Of a DNA stretch of 64,000 nt, positions 39,501 to 53,345 are shown in pieces. Source of the DNA: Dromaius novaehollandiae (Eukaryota > Chordata > Aves > Casuariiformes > Dromaiidae); the NCBI RefSeq assembly GCF_036370855.1, contig NC_088113.1:21286501-21350500 (forward strand). The letters run 5' to 3'. Positions within the stretch are counted from its first letter, which is position 1, and every line of letters starts with the position of its first letter. Both the position numbers and the translations under genes were made by a program. The notes beneath the pieces were generated by a model. It was not told the origin of the DNA. It was given only the letters and a program-made list of their open reading frames with translations, and did no database searches.

Positions 39501-39676
39501 GGCTCCTCCTGAACGAGCTCTACTGCCCTCACCTGTACGAGCCCCCACATACCAGTCTCCGTCCCGTGACGCTCGGTGGAATGGGAAGGCAGCGGAATGA
39601 ATTCACCGATAACGTGCTGTTCCTGCTGGAGACATTGCAGCGACGAGAGGGTGCAACACTGCAGACTGGAACATGA
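25232..39676 (+). CDS. TTI1: TTI1, TELO2-interacting protein 1 (complete)
   Basis: Seven coding exons join in frame: 25232-27518, 28032-28223, 29017-29165, 30005-30145, 31617-31821, 32555-32642 and 39460-39676. They total 3279 nt, or 1092 aa plus TGA; human TTI1 is 1089 aa. The protein is helical, HEAT-repeat-like throughout, with no signal peptide or membrane segment. Highly conserved blocks include [43 protein letters not shown] and [20 protein letters not shown]. Known role: a subunit of the TTT complex (TELO2-TTI1-TTI2), which works with HSP90 and R2TP to fold and stabilise PIKK kinases (mTOR, ATM, ATR, DNA-PKcs, SMG1, TRRAP). The start is supported by context (CCAACATGG) and by the family N-terminus MAVFDTP. 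It is divergent from RPRD1B with a shared CpG-island promoter. Confidence 0.98.
27519..28031 (+). other. TTI1: TTI1 intron 1
   Basis: 513-nt GT-AG intron. Short open frames occur but none is conserved-looking, and no small RNA was recognised. Confidence 0.93.
28032..28223 (+). CDS. TTI1: TTI1 coding exon 2 (residues 763-827)
   Basis: The acceptor TTTTGCAG precedes TCCAGTGG, giving [16 protein letters not shown]. The exon runs to [19 protein letters not shown] and then LPDADDEEA, with donor GTCAGT. This is the least conserved part of TTI1: a Gln-rich linker followed by an acidic stretch. A Pro (28199-28201) aligns with the Ser of the human acidic VSDFD motif. Confidence 0.95.
28224..29016 (+). 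other. TTI1: TTI1 intron 2
   Basis: 793-nt intron with GTCAGT donor and TTTTCCAG acceptor. No feature was recognised. Confidence 0.93.
29017..29165 (+). CDS. TTI1: TTI1 coding exon 3 (residues 827-876)
   Basis: The acceptor TTTTCCAG opens [20 protein letters not shown], followed by the conserved helix [20 protein letters not shown] ending in K. The donor is GTTAGT and the exon ends in phase 0. The linker keeps acidic and Ser residues (NNSDTEGE) that could be CK2 targets. Confidence 0.95.
29166..30004 (+). other. TTI1: TTI1 intron 3
   Basis: 839-nt intron with GTTAGT donor and CACAG acceptor. No feature was recognised. Confidence 0.93.
30005..30145 (+). CDS. TTI1: TTI1 coding exon 4 (residues 877-923)
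   Basis: The acceptor CACAG opens [20 protein letters not shown] and continues [19 protein letters not shown] to LAVLRAFK, with donor GTACAG. This 47-codon phase 0-0 exon encodes a HEAT-like helical pair. Confidence 0.96.
30146..31616 (+). other. TTI1: TTI1 intron 4
   Basis: 1.47-kb intron with GTACAG donor and CATTAG acceptor. No gene or repeat was recognised. Confidence 0.93.
31617..31821 (+). CDS. TTI1: TTI1 coding exon 5 (residues 924-992)
   Basis: The acceptor CATTAG opens [20 protein letters not shown] and continues through [20 protein letters not shown] to [20 protein letters not shown], with donor GTGAGT. It is strongly conserved with human TTI1. Confidence 0.97.
31822..32554 (+). 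other. TTI1: TTI1 intron 5
   Basis: 733-nt intron with GTGAGT donor and TTTCTGCAG acceptor. No feature was recognised. Confidence 0.93.
32555..32642 (+). CDS. TTI1: TTI1 coding exon 6 (residues 992-1021)
   Basis: The acceptor TTTCTGCAG opens [20 protein letters not shown] and continues PMKLQEAAQ plus two bases, with donor GTAATG. The phase (1 in, 2 out) fits both neighbouring exons. Confidence 0.96.
32643..39459 (+). other. TTI1: TTI1 intron 6 (6.8 kb)
   Basis: The long final intron, of moderate GC. I searched it for extra TTI1 exons and nested genes and recognised none. Open frames of 60-130 codons on both strands (for example 35210-35602 minus) lack family resemblance. Small CA and AAAT tracts occur near 35580-35606. 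Confidence 0.88.
39460..39676 (+). CDS. TTI1: TTI1 coding exon 7, C-terminus and stop (residues 1021-1092)
   Basis: The acceptor CCCAAAG follows a long pyrimidine tract and completes Ser1021. The frame reads [20 protein letters not shown] and [20 protein letters not shown], ending at TGA 39674-39676. The last 10 or so residues ([11 protein letters not shown]) extend slightly past the human end (LLKELQ). It is preceded by a 6.8-kb intron, the longest of the gene. Confidence 0.96.
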
Positions 39677-40270
39677 GAGGCATCTCCTCCTTGATAAACC
39701 CCTGCAGGAGCTGAGAGGGCAACGAGGAACTGCTGGGATAGTGCTCACCTGGGGAAAACCCCATTATTTAGGCCCTGAATCATTCCAGGGAAAAAAAGGG
39801 AGGTTGCCAGTGTGGGATACTGGCTGAGACACCTCCCCATGGGCAGAGATTTTTATACAAAGGGTGTTTGAGAATGAGGTAGATACATTGCCCTGATTCC
39901 TCTGGATTTGTACTTCCCTGCACACAGTGCTGGAGGGAAATCCAAAGGTCATATCATCTATTTCTTCAGTATGAAAAGAAAGTCATTTTCCAGCAGTAGC
40001 TTGTCTGGACTTGACTGTTGGGTGATACCCTTCAGCCCAGACTCCCTTCTGGGGAGTTAATGTGGCTGCTGTCTGGCCTCCTTGCATTGTCAGTAGAGAA
40101 ATTGTGATACTCCCTTCTGTTCATAGCTGGAAGATGATCTGACAGCTTGAGCTGAAAGTTATTTTCTGGCCTTTATTCTTCTTAGGGACAGAATTCTCTT
40201 TGGGGTACATAAGAATTTTTTTCTGATAGCAGCTGACATGAAAAACAAAAATTAAAAAGTTGCATTTCCA

Positions 40271-40276
40271 ATAAAT
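40271..40276 (+). terminator. TTI1: Alternative poly(A) signal AATAAA for TTI1
   Basis: Canonical hexamer 595 nt after the TTI1 stop. The downstream sequence is only moderately T-rich, so it may be a weaker proximal site. Confidence 0.4.
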
Positions 40277-41302
40277 TCCTCACCAGCACTACTGACAAGA
40301 GCAACAGTATCCCAATATCCTCTTAGAAACATTGATTCTGCTCTTTCATAATTTACTGTTTGCCAAGACCAGCTGGTGAGACTAGACAAATGAATTGTGC
40401 TTCCTTCCTTGTAGTTCTCTTACAGCTGAGCTGTAGCAGACTCTTTAGGAAAAATAGCCAACCTTGATTTACAACTTGTAAATCATTTGAGAATCTACCT
40501 CATTCCCAGATAACTTGTTCCCTGGTTAATTGTACTCCTTGTTAAGAATTTGCATGTCTCCTGTGTGAATTTGTCAGGCTTCAGGTTCCAGCTCAAACTC
40601 TTCTGCCCTTCTTCACTACTCCGAAGACCATCTACTCGAGTACCTCTCCCCCACAAGATGTTTGACACCAGTCACGCATCTCTTCACCTCTTGGTAAAAC
40701 TAGACAGAAAGGGCTTTTCCAAGTTGGTCTCCATAAGGCCTGTTTTCCAGATTGCCTGCCGTTCTTAAGCTTGTTGCTTGGACCTCTCAGATTTTTAACA
40801 CCAACACTCAAGGAGAACTATATGAAGTGTTTATCTGTACCCCAGCATAGCCTACCAGGTATATGTGTAGGTGTTCAGACAATGCGGATAGACATTTGGT
40901 CTGAGTGCACTGCTGCCATGACTGTTTGCTTGAATGGGTATAGTGCAATGCGGTAAATGGAGAGGAAGACTATTGCTTTGTGGCCTGCTTCCTACCTGCT
41001 CCTGCAACAGGGGACTTCCCTCCAGAACCAAGGAGCTGGCCTTACCACTCATCTGGAAGTTGTCACGAAGCTCCCGAGTCCTCCAGACTCATTCCCTGGA
41101 GACTGTCTACAGATGCTGCTTTATTTAGGTCAGCTGCTCTCAGACTGCTGCATCTCCTGCATGTGTCAGCTTCATCCAGAATGACTCCTGACACCAGGCT
41201 GCTTTACGACAGACACTTGCGCAAGTTTTATGCTAGTAAAGCAAAAGGACAGATTCTTGATTGTAAACTTGGAAGCAAGCTTAGAAATAAGAAAAACAAT
41301 GC

Positions 41303-41308
41303 AATAAA
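41303..41308 (+). terminator. TTI1: Likely main poly(A) signal AATAAA for TTI1
   Basis: Canonical hexamer followed by GTGTGGTTTTTATATGT and TTTGTGGTT, a strong GU-rich downstream element. Two further hexamers occur at 41481 and 41721. Confidence 0.55.
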
Positions 41309-41394
41309 GTGTGGTTTTTATATGTAACCAGCTTTGTGGTTCATGTGCATCATTGTTGGAGATCCCAGCTGACTGTCCGATACCCCTCTACAAA

Positions 41395-41426
41395 CACACA
41401 CACACACACACTCTCTCTATATATAT
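41395..41426 (+). repeat. Compound microsatellite (CA)n(CT)n(TA)n
   Basis: CA dinucleotides pass directly into CT and then TA dinucleotides, just downstream of the proposed TTI1 3' end. Confidence 0.85.
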
Positions 41427-44400
41427 GACTTCCCCTTTCCTTCCTGTTTGTGTTCAGACTTTATTCCTGGTTGTATTTCCAATAAAAACCACAGGCTCAG
41501 TGACTTTATACTCAGTGGGACAGAGCTACAGTTCAGCTTTTACCCCTTACCCTTTTTTAATACATATCAAGTGCTTAACTTTAGGTGGGGTTTTGTACAA
41601 AGGAACAATTAAAGCTGACCTGATGGGGGGAGGTAGGAGAGGCAAAAGGTGAAATATTACCTTTGGTCTTCAGAGCACTCCTGGGGTTGCTGCAGGATTT
41701 TCTCGATTGTTATAGTACTTAATAAAAATCATCTGTCAGATCCACACATTCCATCAAGCTTGCCTCTAGTCCTCGGGGGAACTCACACATGACAGAGCAG
41801 CAGCACAGATACGGCACTCAGTGCTTCAGCCCAAACCATCTGTTCTGGTCTCTCCACTCACCACTTCTCCCTGCCCTCTCTCTTGCCAGCAGCATGGGGT
41901 TGTCATGGGCTCTGCCTCTTGCCAGGGAAGTACAAGTTTAACACTGCCATGGGAACCTCAACCATTTTCCTGCAACTTGGTATCAGCCCGCAAACCAGGC
42001 TGGTGAGAAACACCCCTCCTATTACCAGGATTCACTGGCTTGTCACAGCTGCAGACAGACAAGTGATTTATCTGCACATGCTCTGCTGTGTTTGAATTTG
42101 TTACCTCTGGGAAGCAGAACTCCCAGCCTTGCTAGACCCACCTCAGCTGAAACATAAGGCAAGCTTAAAAGAAAAACAAGCTTTATTCTAACTTTATGTA
42201 GAATAAAGTTATACATGTTTTTGTAAGGAAAAGCATAAAACCAACTGACATCTGACTAATGCTAGCCAGCAATCTCATTTCTGGCTGTCACTAGGTGTTT
42301 GCTGGGGGCGTCAAAGCTAGTGCAGCACCTGCTCCGTTCAAGCGCAGGACCTCTGAGAAGCTTTACGTGGCCCTAAGAACCGCAAAGGCAACTCGGTAGC
42401 ACTTCTGGTGTCATCTTTCAGAGCTGATTAAAACAACGGTGCGGCACAGCCGATAACCTTGCCCACATCACCTCGTGGTTGCTCGTGCTGCCGAGCTCAG
42501 AGGCTACATCACCTCTACTGAAGGCAACTTCCTTGCTTTAGTCCGCTTCTCTCCAGAACTATTCCAACAGGCGTGTAGCTTCTGTATTTGCCCCAAATTT
42601 GGCTGTTGTGCTTTACAGGCAGTTGCATGATAGGGTCTTTTTTTTCTTCTATGAAAACTGAGTCTATAAACCACCCATACTTTGGGAGTAAAAGCTTCCC
42701 ACGGTCACCAATACCCGGAGTTGCTGACTACCCAGAGAGTCAGGAAGGGCCTTCGGTACAGACCCAGCACACCGGTGCTCCTGGAGCATCTGCTGCAGCC
42801 AGACACCTGCCAAAAATCGTCCTGTTCTAGCCCAGTCCCAGCGATCCTGCAGACCACATCTCGTGGGGTATTCGAGGACACCAGCCTTCGTGCGTCTGCA
42901 CCACGGTGCACCATCATCACGCACAAAGACAGGCATGGGGCTCACGGGCAGTACAGCCACATGAAGAAGTCCTTGACCCCACTGCTGCCTCACACCGGCT
43001 GCTCTGCATCTCCCAGTCAAGTCTGTACAACGGTGTGCAGGGCCAGGCCGCAGACCAGGTCCTGCCGAACCCTTCAGAGATGTAGTTGTCTTCTACAAGA
43101 GAGGCTCTGTCGCCACGGGAATCGGGATCTCAAATCTGCACCTTCAGCTCTCCCTTCCCTGTGCTCGCCCACCCCAACGGCCCTGGAGGAACCTGCGCGC
43201 GTCAGGCCCGGCCGTGCAGCCGCGGTGGGTCTCCAGCAGATCACAGCAGATCACCGCGCTCCGAGGCCTGACACAGCAGGCTGCACGGTGAGACCTGGCC
43301 ACCACGCTCCCTCGGGGCAGCACGTCATCCCAGCTCGCTTTCAGCTTTTCCCAGACACCCTGGACGAGACCAGCGACACGGCTGACCCCTCCTCCCGTTC
43401 ACGTTCCAGCTCACGTTTCCTCCAGCCCCCTCAACTTTTCCCCCCGCGAAGGGATCAGCGTCACATCCAGCTCGCAAGGAGCAGCGACGCGGACAAAGCG
43501 ATGCACGCGCCCACCAGCCGCACGGCGCGTCTCAGCGCAGCACAGAACGCACCTTGCTTCCTTGCAGCTCTACCCCACGCTGGCAGCACGAGGGACTGGA
43601 GGAAAGCAGCAAGATTCAGAGCAGCACGAGTCAGCGTAGTTAAAGAGGAACCGGAGGCTGCTCTCTCCCTGCCAGTGCTTCTCGTAATTACTTGGGGACC
43701 AGCAGCACTGCAGAGCCTGTTCGGAGAGCTGCAGGCCAACGCTAAAACAAAACAAAAGAGCTGCTGCACTAAGAAAAATGAAGCAAAGCTCCCCCTCCCC
43801 GTTCCCTAAAGCAAACCAGAGCGCGGTGTTCAGCGCGGTGGGCGACAGTTATGGATCCGGCACGTCGGAGCCTTGCTCCCCGGGGCGCCGGTGCTGCCGA
43901 CGCCTCTGCTGCACGCGGAGCCGGGACGCGCCGACTCCGGCTCTCCTGGCCACGCTGGCGTGCGACCGCGAGGCTGGGAGACGGGGTTAAGCCTGCGGCA
44001 GCTAAAGGCGTTTTATCAGACAGGTGAAGCCAAGCAGGACCTGCCTCCTCGGAGAGGGACATTCCCATTTGTACCTTATTTGTTCGGGCTCCTGCCCAGA
44101 CCTGCCCGCACCGCACACGACACCAGCACGCTCGCCCGCTCTGCCGGCTCCCGAAACCCTGGGACCGTAAGAGGCGGGGGGAGCCCGGCCGGCCCTCGGG
44201 GAGGCCCAACGGCAGCTCCGGTTCGGCTCGTAACCCGGAGGAGCGGCGGTGCCCGCCGGCAGGGCCGTCGCCCGCCCTCGGGGAGGGTTTTCGGGGCTCT
44301 TCTTGCCGCAGAAAAGCTGCTCGATCGCCCCTACGCTGCGCTTCCTCGGCAGGGACAGCGCAGGCGGCAGCAGGGCTGCAACGATAGGGGAACGTTTCTG

Positions 44401-44615
44401 ATTCCTCTCTTCATTGCTCTCTTTGCCGTGTAACAGGGCTGGTGGCAGAGGAACCACTGGAACCCGCTGTACCAACCAGAGAGGGGGCCTCAGGCTGCCG
44501 TCGCAGCGCGGGCTTCCCGGCGACCGAATGAACCAGCTTCTGCTTTCCGGGCTGAGCGAGCACTTACCCGAGAGCCCACCGCCACCGCGCCACGAGGCAG
44601 CTCGGGCCGCACGCT

Positions 44616-44676
44616 GCCCCGGCTCACGGGGGAACACCGCCCCGGCTCGCGGAGAAATGCCGCCCCGGCTCATGGG
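44616..44676 (+). repeat. Imperfect tandem repeat, period 23
   Basis: GCCCCGGCTC begins copies at 44616, 44639 and 44662, with diverging second halves, in the GC-rich intergenic region. Confidence 0.75.
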
Positions 44677-46709
44677 CTGCTGCCGCTCCGCAGCCGTGTC
44701 CGGGGGGGCCGTCGCGGCAGGGTGGCAGGTCGCTCCTGAGCCTCCGGGGCAGGAGCAACGGGGGTTTTTGGGAGCAGCACGGTGCACGTGCAGGGTAACA
44801 CCCCAAGTGGCCGCAGCACCCCGCAGGCGCGTGCCACTAGCATTCGGAGCGCTGGGAAGGCAAAACGAGGGAACAGACTCGCCGAGCCCATCAGGGACAG
44901 GCAGGACCCGCTGGTGCGTCCCGCCCGCGACGCCCTTCCCGGCTCACGGGTGCTGCCTCTCACGCAGGCAGACGCCCCTTCCCGCAGCCTCCCAGGCCCC
45001 TCTGCTGCGGCAGCGCCTGCCGGGACGGCTCACGGGCCCTGCGACGCGCAGCCGCAGCCGAGCGAGCCGAGGCATCACCGCACACCCCGCGGCACCCGCC
45101 CCGTCCCGGCTCGATGCCGCCGCGGCTGCGGGCGATGTCCGATGTCCGTGCAACCCCCTCCGCTCGTCTCCATCAGGCCTTCTGGCACACGGCTTCCCCA
45201 CCCCGTTCATCACTCTCCAACGCAGCTCAACGGCCTCCCCAGGCTTCGCGGCTCTGTTGGAGATTTTCTCTGCGGACGCCGTCGCCAGCCGGCAGCGGGG
45301 CCGGGCGCCTGGCCCGTCTCGGTCACAGCAGCCTGTCACATCTCTCCCCGGCTTCGTTATCGCCCCTGCTTTATTACAGGCAGAGTAAATTGCTTTTGTC
45401 TGAAGGGGGATAATGGTCAGCAGAGTGACTGCGTGGAAATGGCATTTTCATGAGGCTCAGTTTTCCCCAGCAGTGACTTGCATGTTAAGCTGGGTCCATT
45501 TACAAACGGGCAGGAGGGCTTCGCCACTTCCCCTGCCTGCTGTGCCCTTCCTCCTCCTCCTCCTCAACAGGCTTCGCGGCTCCCAACACCAGCAGCGGCC
45601 ACGGGGAACCACCAACACGGCGGGGCGGCCGGGTGCCGCGTGGGGCAGGGCAGCGGCGCGGGGGCTGGAGCCGCTCGGCCGGCCGGGCTTGCACGGAGCC
45701 ACGTGCCCCGGCGACCAGGCCCCTGTATCCCGCTCCCAAAATTCCCTATAACCTCAGCAAAACAAATCTCTCCCAATAAAAGATGTTATTTTTAAAAGCT
45801 TGCCTCCAGGTTTCACAAATTACTACGATTTGTTTACCCTCCATTTGAGGTGATTTGCAGCCCTTTACCCTCCTCGGAGCAGCTCCAGCCTGCCCTTCCC
45901 TCCTTGCAGATTGTTTTTATTGCTCCGGTGGCCGATTCCTCCCATCCCCTCTCCTCCCACCCAAGAGATATGTTTCCCTGACAAGAAGCATCAGTGCAAC
46001 ACAAACACGAGAGGCTGTCGGGGAAGATCTACGCACCGGCGATTATTGCTGCTCGCGGGCAAGCGGCGTTCCCAACAAAAGCCCCCTTTCCCTGGGGCCG
46101 CCAATATTTCTCCCCTGACGGAGGAGCATCCCCCGGATTTATGGGGCTCTGCACAGCTTCCTCCTGCGCCTCCGCGGCGAGCGGGGAAGGTGGTCGCCAG
46201 CCGCCTCCTTCGCCGGCACCGAGCAGCACCGGGCCGGGGCTTCGGCTGCGGCCGCTCCCACGCGTGACGAGCCGCTCAGCACCGGCACCCGAGCGCCGCG
46301 GGGCCGCGGGGGGGTCACGACCTGCAGGGCACCGCCGGGACGCCGCGGTGAGGGCCGCCTCCCGCCTCCCGCCCGACGCGCGGCGGCATCGAGCCGGCCC
46401 AGCCCGGGTGGGGCCTGTGCCCCCCCCCCGCCGCCGGGGAACCGCAGCTCGCCCCGCGCCCTGCCCAGCGCCGCCCCCGACGGCTCCCGGGGCCCAGGGC
46501 GAGGGGTGCCGGGCTGCCCCGGCCCCATGGGGGGGGGGAGCCGCCGAGCCGCCCCCGCCGCTTACCTGGCGCCCGCCCGGCCCCGCGCAGCCGCCGCCCT
46601 CGAAGCGCGCCGAGCCCCCGGCTCTGCCGGCACCGCCCGGTCCGGTCCGGTCCAGCCCCCCCCCCCCCGGCCCCGCCGCCCCCCCCGCGCACAGGACAGA
46701 GGCGGCCGC

Positions 46710-47291
46710 GGGTCGTTTCAGGAGCTTTATTAGCTGCAGCGTTTGGTGGTCACAGGCGGGGCGGGGGGGGCCGCAGCCCCGCTGCCCCCCCGGGGGTATT
46801 TACACAGGGGGGAGGAGGGGGAGGAGGAGGAGGGCGAGGTCCGGTGCTGCTGCCCGCCGGGGCCCGGGGTCGCTCGCTCTGCGCACCGGGGGGGCCGGGG
46901 CGACCCCCGCCCGACTGCCCGGGGCGTGCGCGGAGCCCGCGGGGGCGGCGGGGCCGGGGGGGCCGCTGCGGAGCGGAGCGGGGCCGGGGCCGGGGCGGGG
47001 GGCGGGGGGCGAGGTGCGAAGCGCGGGGGTCGGGGGGGCCGGGCCGGGCTTGCGGCGGGGCGGGGGGGGGGAAGGAAGCTAGCGGGGGGCCAAGCAGCGG
47101 GGCGCCCGGCCGGGGGGGGGCTGAGCGGCCCCGGCGGGGTCTCGCTCCCTCCCTCCCGCCGCGGAAACGGTCCCGCTCCGGCGCCCGAGTCCCGGCGGTG
47201 CCGCGGGGGGGCCCGAGGCGTCCGCGTCGGCGCGGCGCAGAGTCCGGGGCGGCGGGGGCGGCGGGGGCGGCGGGGCCCGGCCTCCCCCCGG
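46710..47291 (-). other. VSTM2L: VSTM2L 3' UTR, extremely C-rich in the mRNA
   Basis: The region from the stop to the poly(A) signal. The plus strand is G-rich with many runs of 4-9 G, so the mRNA has matching C-runs. The long open frames on either strand here are composition artefacts. Confidence 0.7.
46726..46731 (-). terminator. VSTM2L: VSTM2L poly(A) signal AATAAA
   Basis: Minus-strand AATAAA (plus strand TTTATT) lies 560 nt after the VSTM2L stop. On the minus strand it is followed by a GT-rich CTCTGTCCTGTGCG stretch and then long G-runs, a convincing cleavage and termination context. Predicted cleavage is near 46705-46715. Confidence 0.75.
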
Positions 47292-51163
<3,872 letters not shown>

Positions 51164-51429
51164 TCACCGGCGCGCTGCTCCCTCCCCCGGCAAAGCCGCC
51201 GCCGGCCCCGGCAGACGCCAAAGCCCCTCTTGCAGCTCACCCTGCCCCAGGGACAAGTCTCAGCTGATGGGGCACTGCCGCGGCCCTCGCTCACCCGTCA
51301 CCCCACGTCCTCGCCGGCTCCTGCAGACCCGCCGCTCGCCCCGGCCCCCCGCGGGCAGCCGCAGACCCTGGGGCCTCTCCAGCCTCCCCGGTCGCCCCGT
51401 CCTCCCACCCCGAGCGGGAGCAGGACACC

Positions 51430-51620
51430 TGCGCCTCCAAAATGCAATAAATAAATAAAGCACGGCCGCATCTTGGCTTAAACCAGAGCCTAAATGAAAA
51501 ACAAATCCTTGTTTAATGCAGCCCCCAAACAGTCTCCCACACGCCATATGGTTTGCTTTCCTCTCTCACAACAAATATTATTCGCAGGTGTAATTAGAAT
51601 TCTTTTCATCTCCTCTGGAG
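51430..51620. promoter_or_regulatory. Candidate regulatory island 4 (E-box/homeodomain composite)
   Basis: An AT-rich block 320 bp upstream of VSTM2L exon 2. It holds CATATG (51545-51550) and CAGGTG (51585-51590) abutting TAATTAG (51591-51597). Abutting bHLH and homeodomain sites are typical of developmental enhancers. Confidence 0.4.
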
Positions 51621-51949
51621 ACATCGTCGTCCCTCCGCAAAGCCGCGCAGGTCGCCCAGGACACGCTGCCGTCGCAGCCCCCGGCCCCGCACCGAAGCCT
51701 TTCCCCGGGGAGGCGGGTCAGCTCCATCGCCCCTGCCCGGCCCGCGCGCCTCTCCCCCGCCGCAGCTCCGTCATCCGCAGCCCCCGAGAGCCGCCCCGGC
51801 CCCGCTCCGGAGGCTGCCCGGGCTGCCGCCTCCTCCGGCCCCGCCAGGCTCCCGGGGAGCCCCCCCGCATCGGGACCCCCGGGCCGTGGGGAGGGCGTGC
51901 GGCTCCCCGGGGCGTCTCGCTGCGCCCGGAGCCAGGCCGAGCGCGAACC

Positions 51950-52060
51950 GTTATCAGCCCAGACAGAAAAGTTAATGCCTTTAATATCGCTCCGTCCCCC
52001 CGGACGCATGGAAATCCCATATACTTATCGCTTTCCTTTAATCCATCTTAGTGGGGAACC
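51950..52060. promoter_or_regulatory. Candidate regulatory island 5
   Basis: Short AT-rich block with GTTATCAG (GATA type), GTTAATG and TTTAATCC (bicoid/OTX-like) motifs. Motif evidence only. Confidence 0.25.
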
Positions 52061-52269
52061 GAGGAAACGACACAGCGCAGGGGGTTTAGCGAGCGTCCTG
52101 GTGTCCCGGCACGGCTCCCACCACGGCTGCCGTGGGACTGGGACCGGGAGCCGCGGGGCACCACGGGCCGGGGTGAAGCCGCCACCGCCCAACCGGCCGC
52201 CCGAGCGCCAGGGCCCCGCGCCGCGGCTCCGCGACACATGGCAAATGGCTGCTCCCGGCTCCTGCTGCG

Positions 52270-52400
52270 CCATCGCCTTCGAGCAATTAGAGAGTAATTG
52301 TGCACATTCTCAGATCATTGCCTAACAGGGATATTACCTCCCGGGCCCCTCCGTGATCTTCCTGCTTTTCCAGGAAACGCAACCAGCAGGATTCCCTGAT
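52270..52400. promoter_or_regulatory. Candidate regulatory island 6
   Basis: Two homeodomain sites (CAATTAG 52284-52290 and GTAATTG 52294-52300) within an AT-rich patch beside CpG-rich DNA. Confidence 0.3.
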
Positions 52401-53099
52401 CCCGCTATCCCCTGCCGGGCCGGCGGCTGGCTGGCTGGAGCCGGGAGGGGCGCAGAGACCCACGGAGACGCCCACGTGCCACGAGCTCGCGGGCAGCCGC
52501 GGCACTCCTGCTCCTGCCTCCCCTTCCCGCATCCCCCAGCAGCTTTGCAAAGTCTCCCGGCCCTCCTGCTCTCCTGCCGCGCCAGCCTCTCCCCAAAGCA
52601 CCGGTGCGGTTGCCGTCCCTGCCGCCCGGGAAGGGCCGCGGTGCAGCCGGGCAGGCTGCAGGCGAGAGGCGCCGACGCCGCGGGGCACCGGCAGCTCCGC
52701 CCAGCCCACGCCGAGCCCCCCCGGGCCGCATGCAGCGGCTCCGGCACCGGCCCACACGTGTCCCGCGGCGGGGGCCCAGGATTCCCCCTCGCCGCCCCGC
52801 CGGAGCCCTGGCACAGGATGCGCTGGAGCCCGGTTGCAGCTGCACCGCGGCCGTCCCCGTTGCAGGGCTGCTGCATCTCCCTCCTGTTCCCCGGCTGACG
52901 TCAAGCTGCGGGACGGCAGGTAGCACCGAGCGAGCTGGAGAGCTTTCCCCAGTGAGCTGCTCCTGCGCTAACGCCCCGTTTAAACGCCCTGTGTGCTGGT
53001 CTCGGTAATGCACAGCAGCTGTGCCGGGAGGCGACGGCCCCGGCCGGGCCCCCCCTCGCTGCCCCCCGCCCTCCCCTCGCCCACCCGAAACGCGCACCT

Positions 53100-53345
53100 C
53101 CCGCGCTTCCCGGGCAATGTTCTCCAGACTCGTCCTCCAGGGAATCTGCTTTAATTATCGAGTTTAAGGAGCAGACAATGCGGTGGATAGCCTCAGGTCT
53201 CCAGCCCATGTCTAAATTACTCAGAACACAATTAAAATCAGCTTGCACAGACTGAAATTTGGCAGATGAGTGGAGAAAGGGCTTGATCGAATCAAACACC
53301 TTCTTTCTTTCAGATTTTAATTGGGAAGCGCATGGATCTATTAAC
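53100..53345. promoter_or_regulatory. Candidate regulatory island 7, longest AT-rich block with a protein-like frame
   Basis: A block of about 245 bp of balanced-to-AT-rich sequence containing TAATTA (53152-53157), CTAAATTACTC, ACAATTAAAATC and TTTTAATTGGG. On the minus strand it is open and reads like a helical peptide (FDSIKPFLHSSAKFQSVQ and EAIHRIVCSLNSIIKADSLE). I do not recognise it and no clear splice pair defines an exon. A conserved noncoding element is my first reading. Confidence 0.35.

Larger units (their letters stand above)
39677..41325 (+). other. TTI1: Probable TTI1 3' UTR
   Basis: The sequence from the stop codon to just past the poly(A) signal at 41303. The strongest downstream GU-rich context follows 41308, so I take that signal as the main end; an earlier signal at 40271 could give a shorter transcript. 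A GC-richer block at 40950-41240 lies inside this UTR. Confidence 0.55.
41326..46700. other. Intergenic region between TTI1 and VSTM2L
   Basis: Convergent intergenic DNA. To about 42300 it is of moderate GC and includes a CA/CT/TA microsatellite at 41395-41426. From about 43000 it is strongly GC-rich with many CpGs, densest at about 43850-45400, so an unassigned CpG island is possible. The long frames here (for example 42682-43809 plus, 44414-45388 plus) show no recognisable protein family and mostly reflect stop-codon scarcity. I support no gene here. Confidence 0.6.

Noticed and set aside
44002-45453. Several 220-320-codon frames in the GC-rich intergenic DNA
   Set aside because: They overlap on both strands, have no domains, and the composition explains their length.
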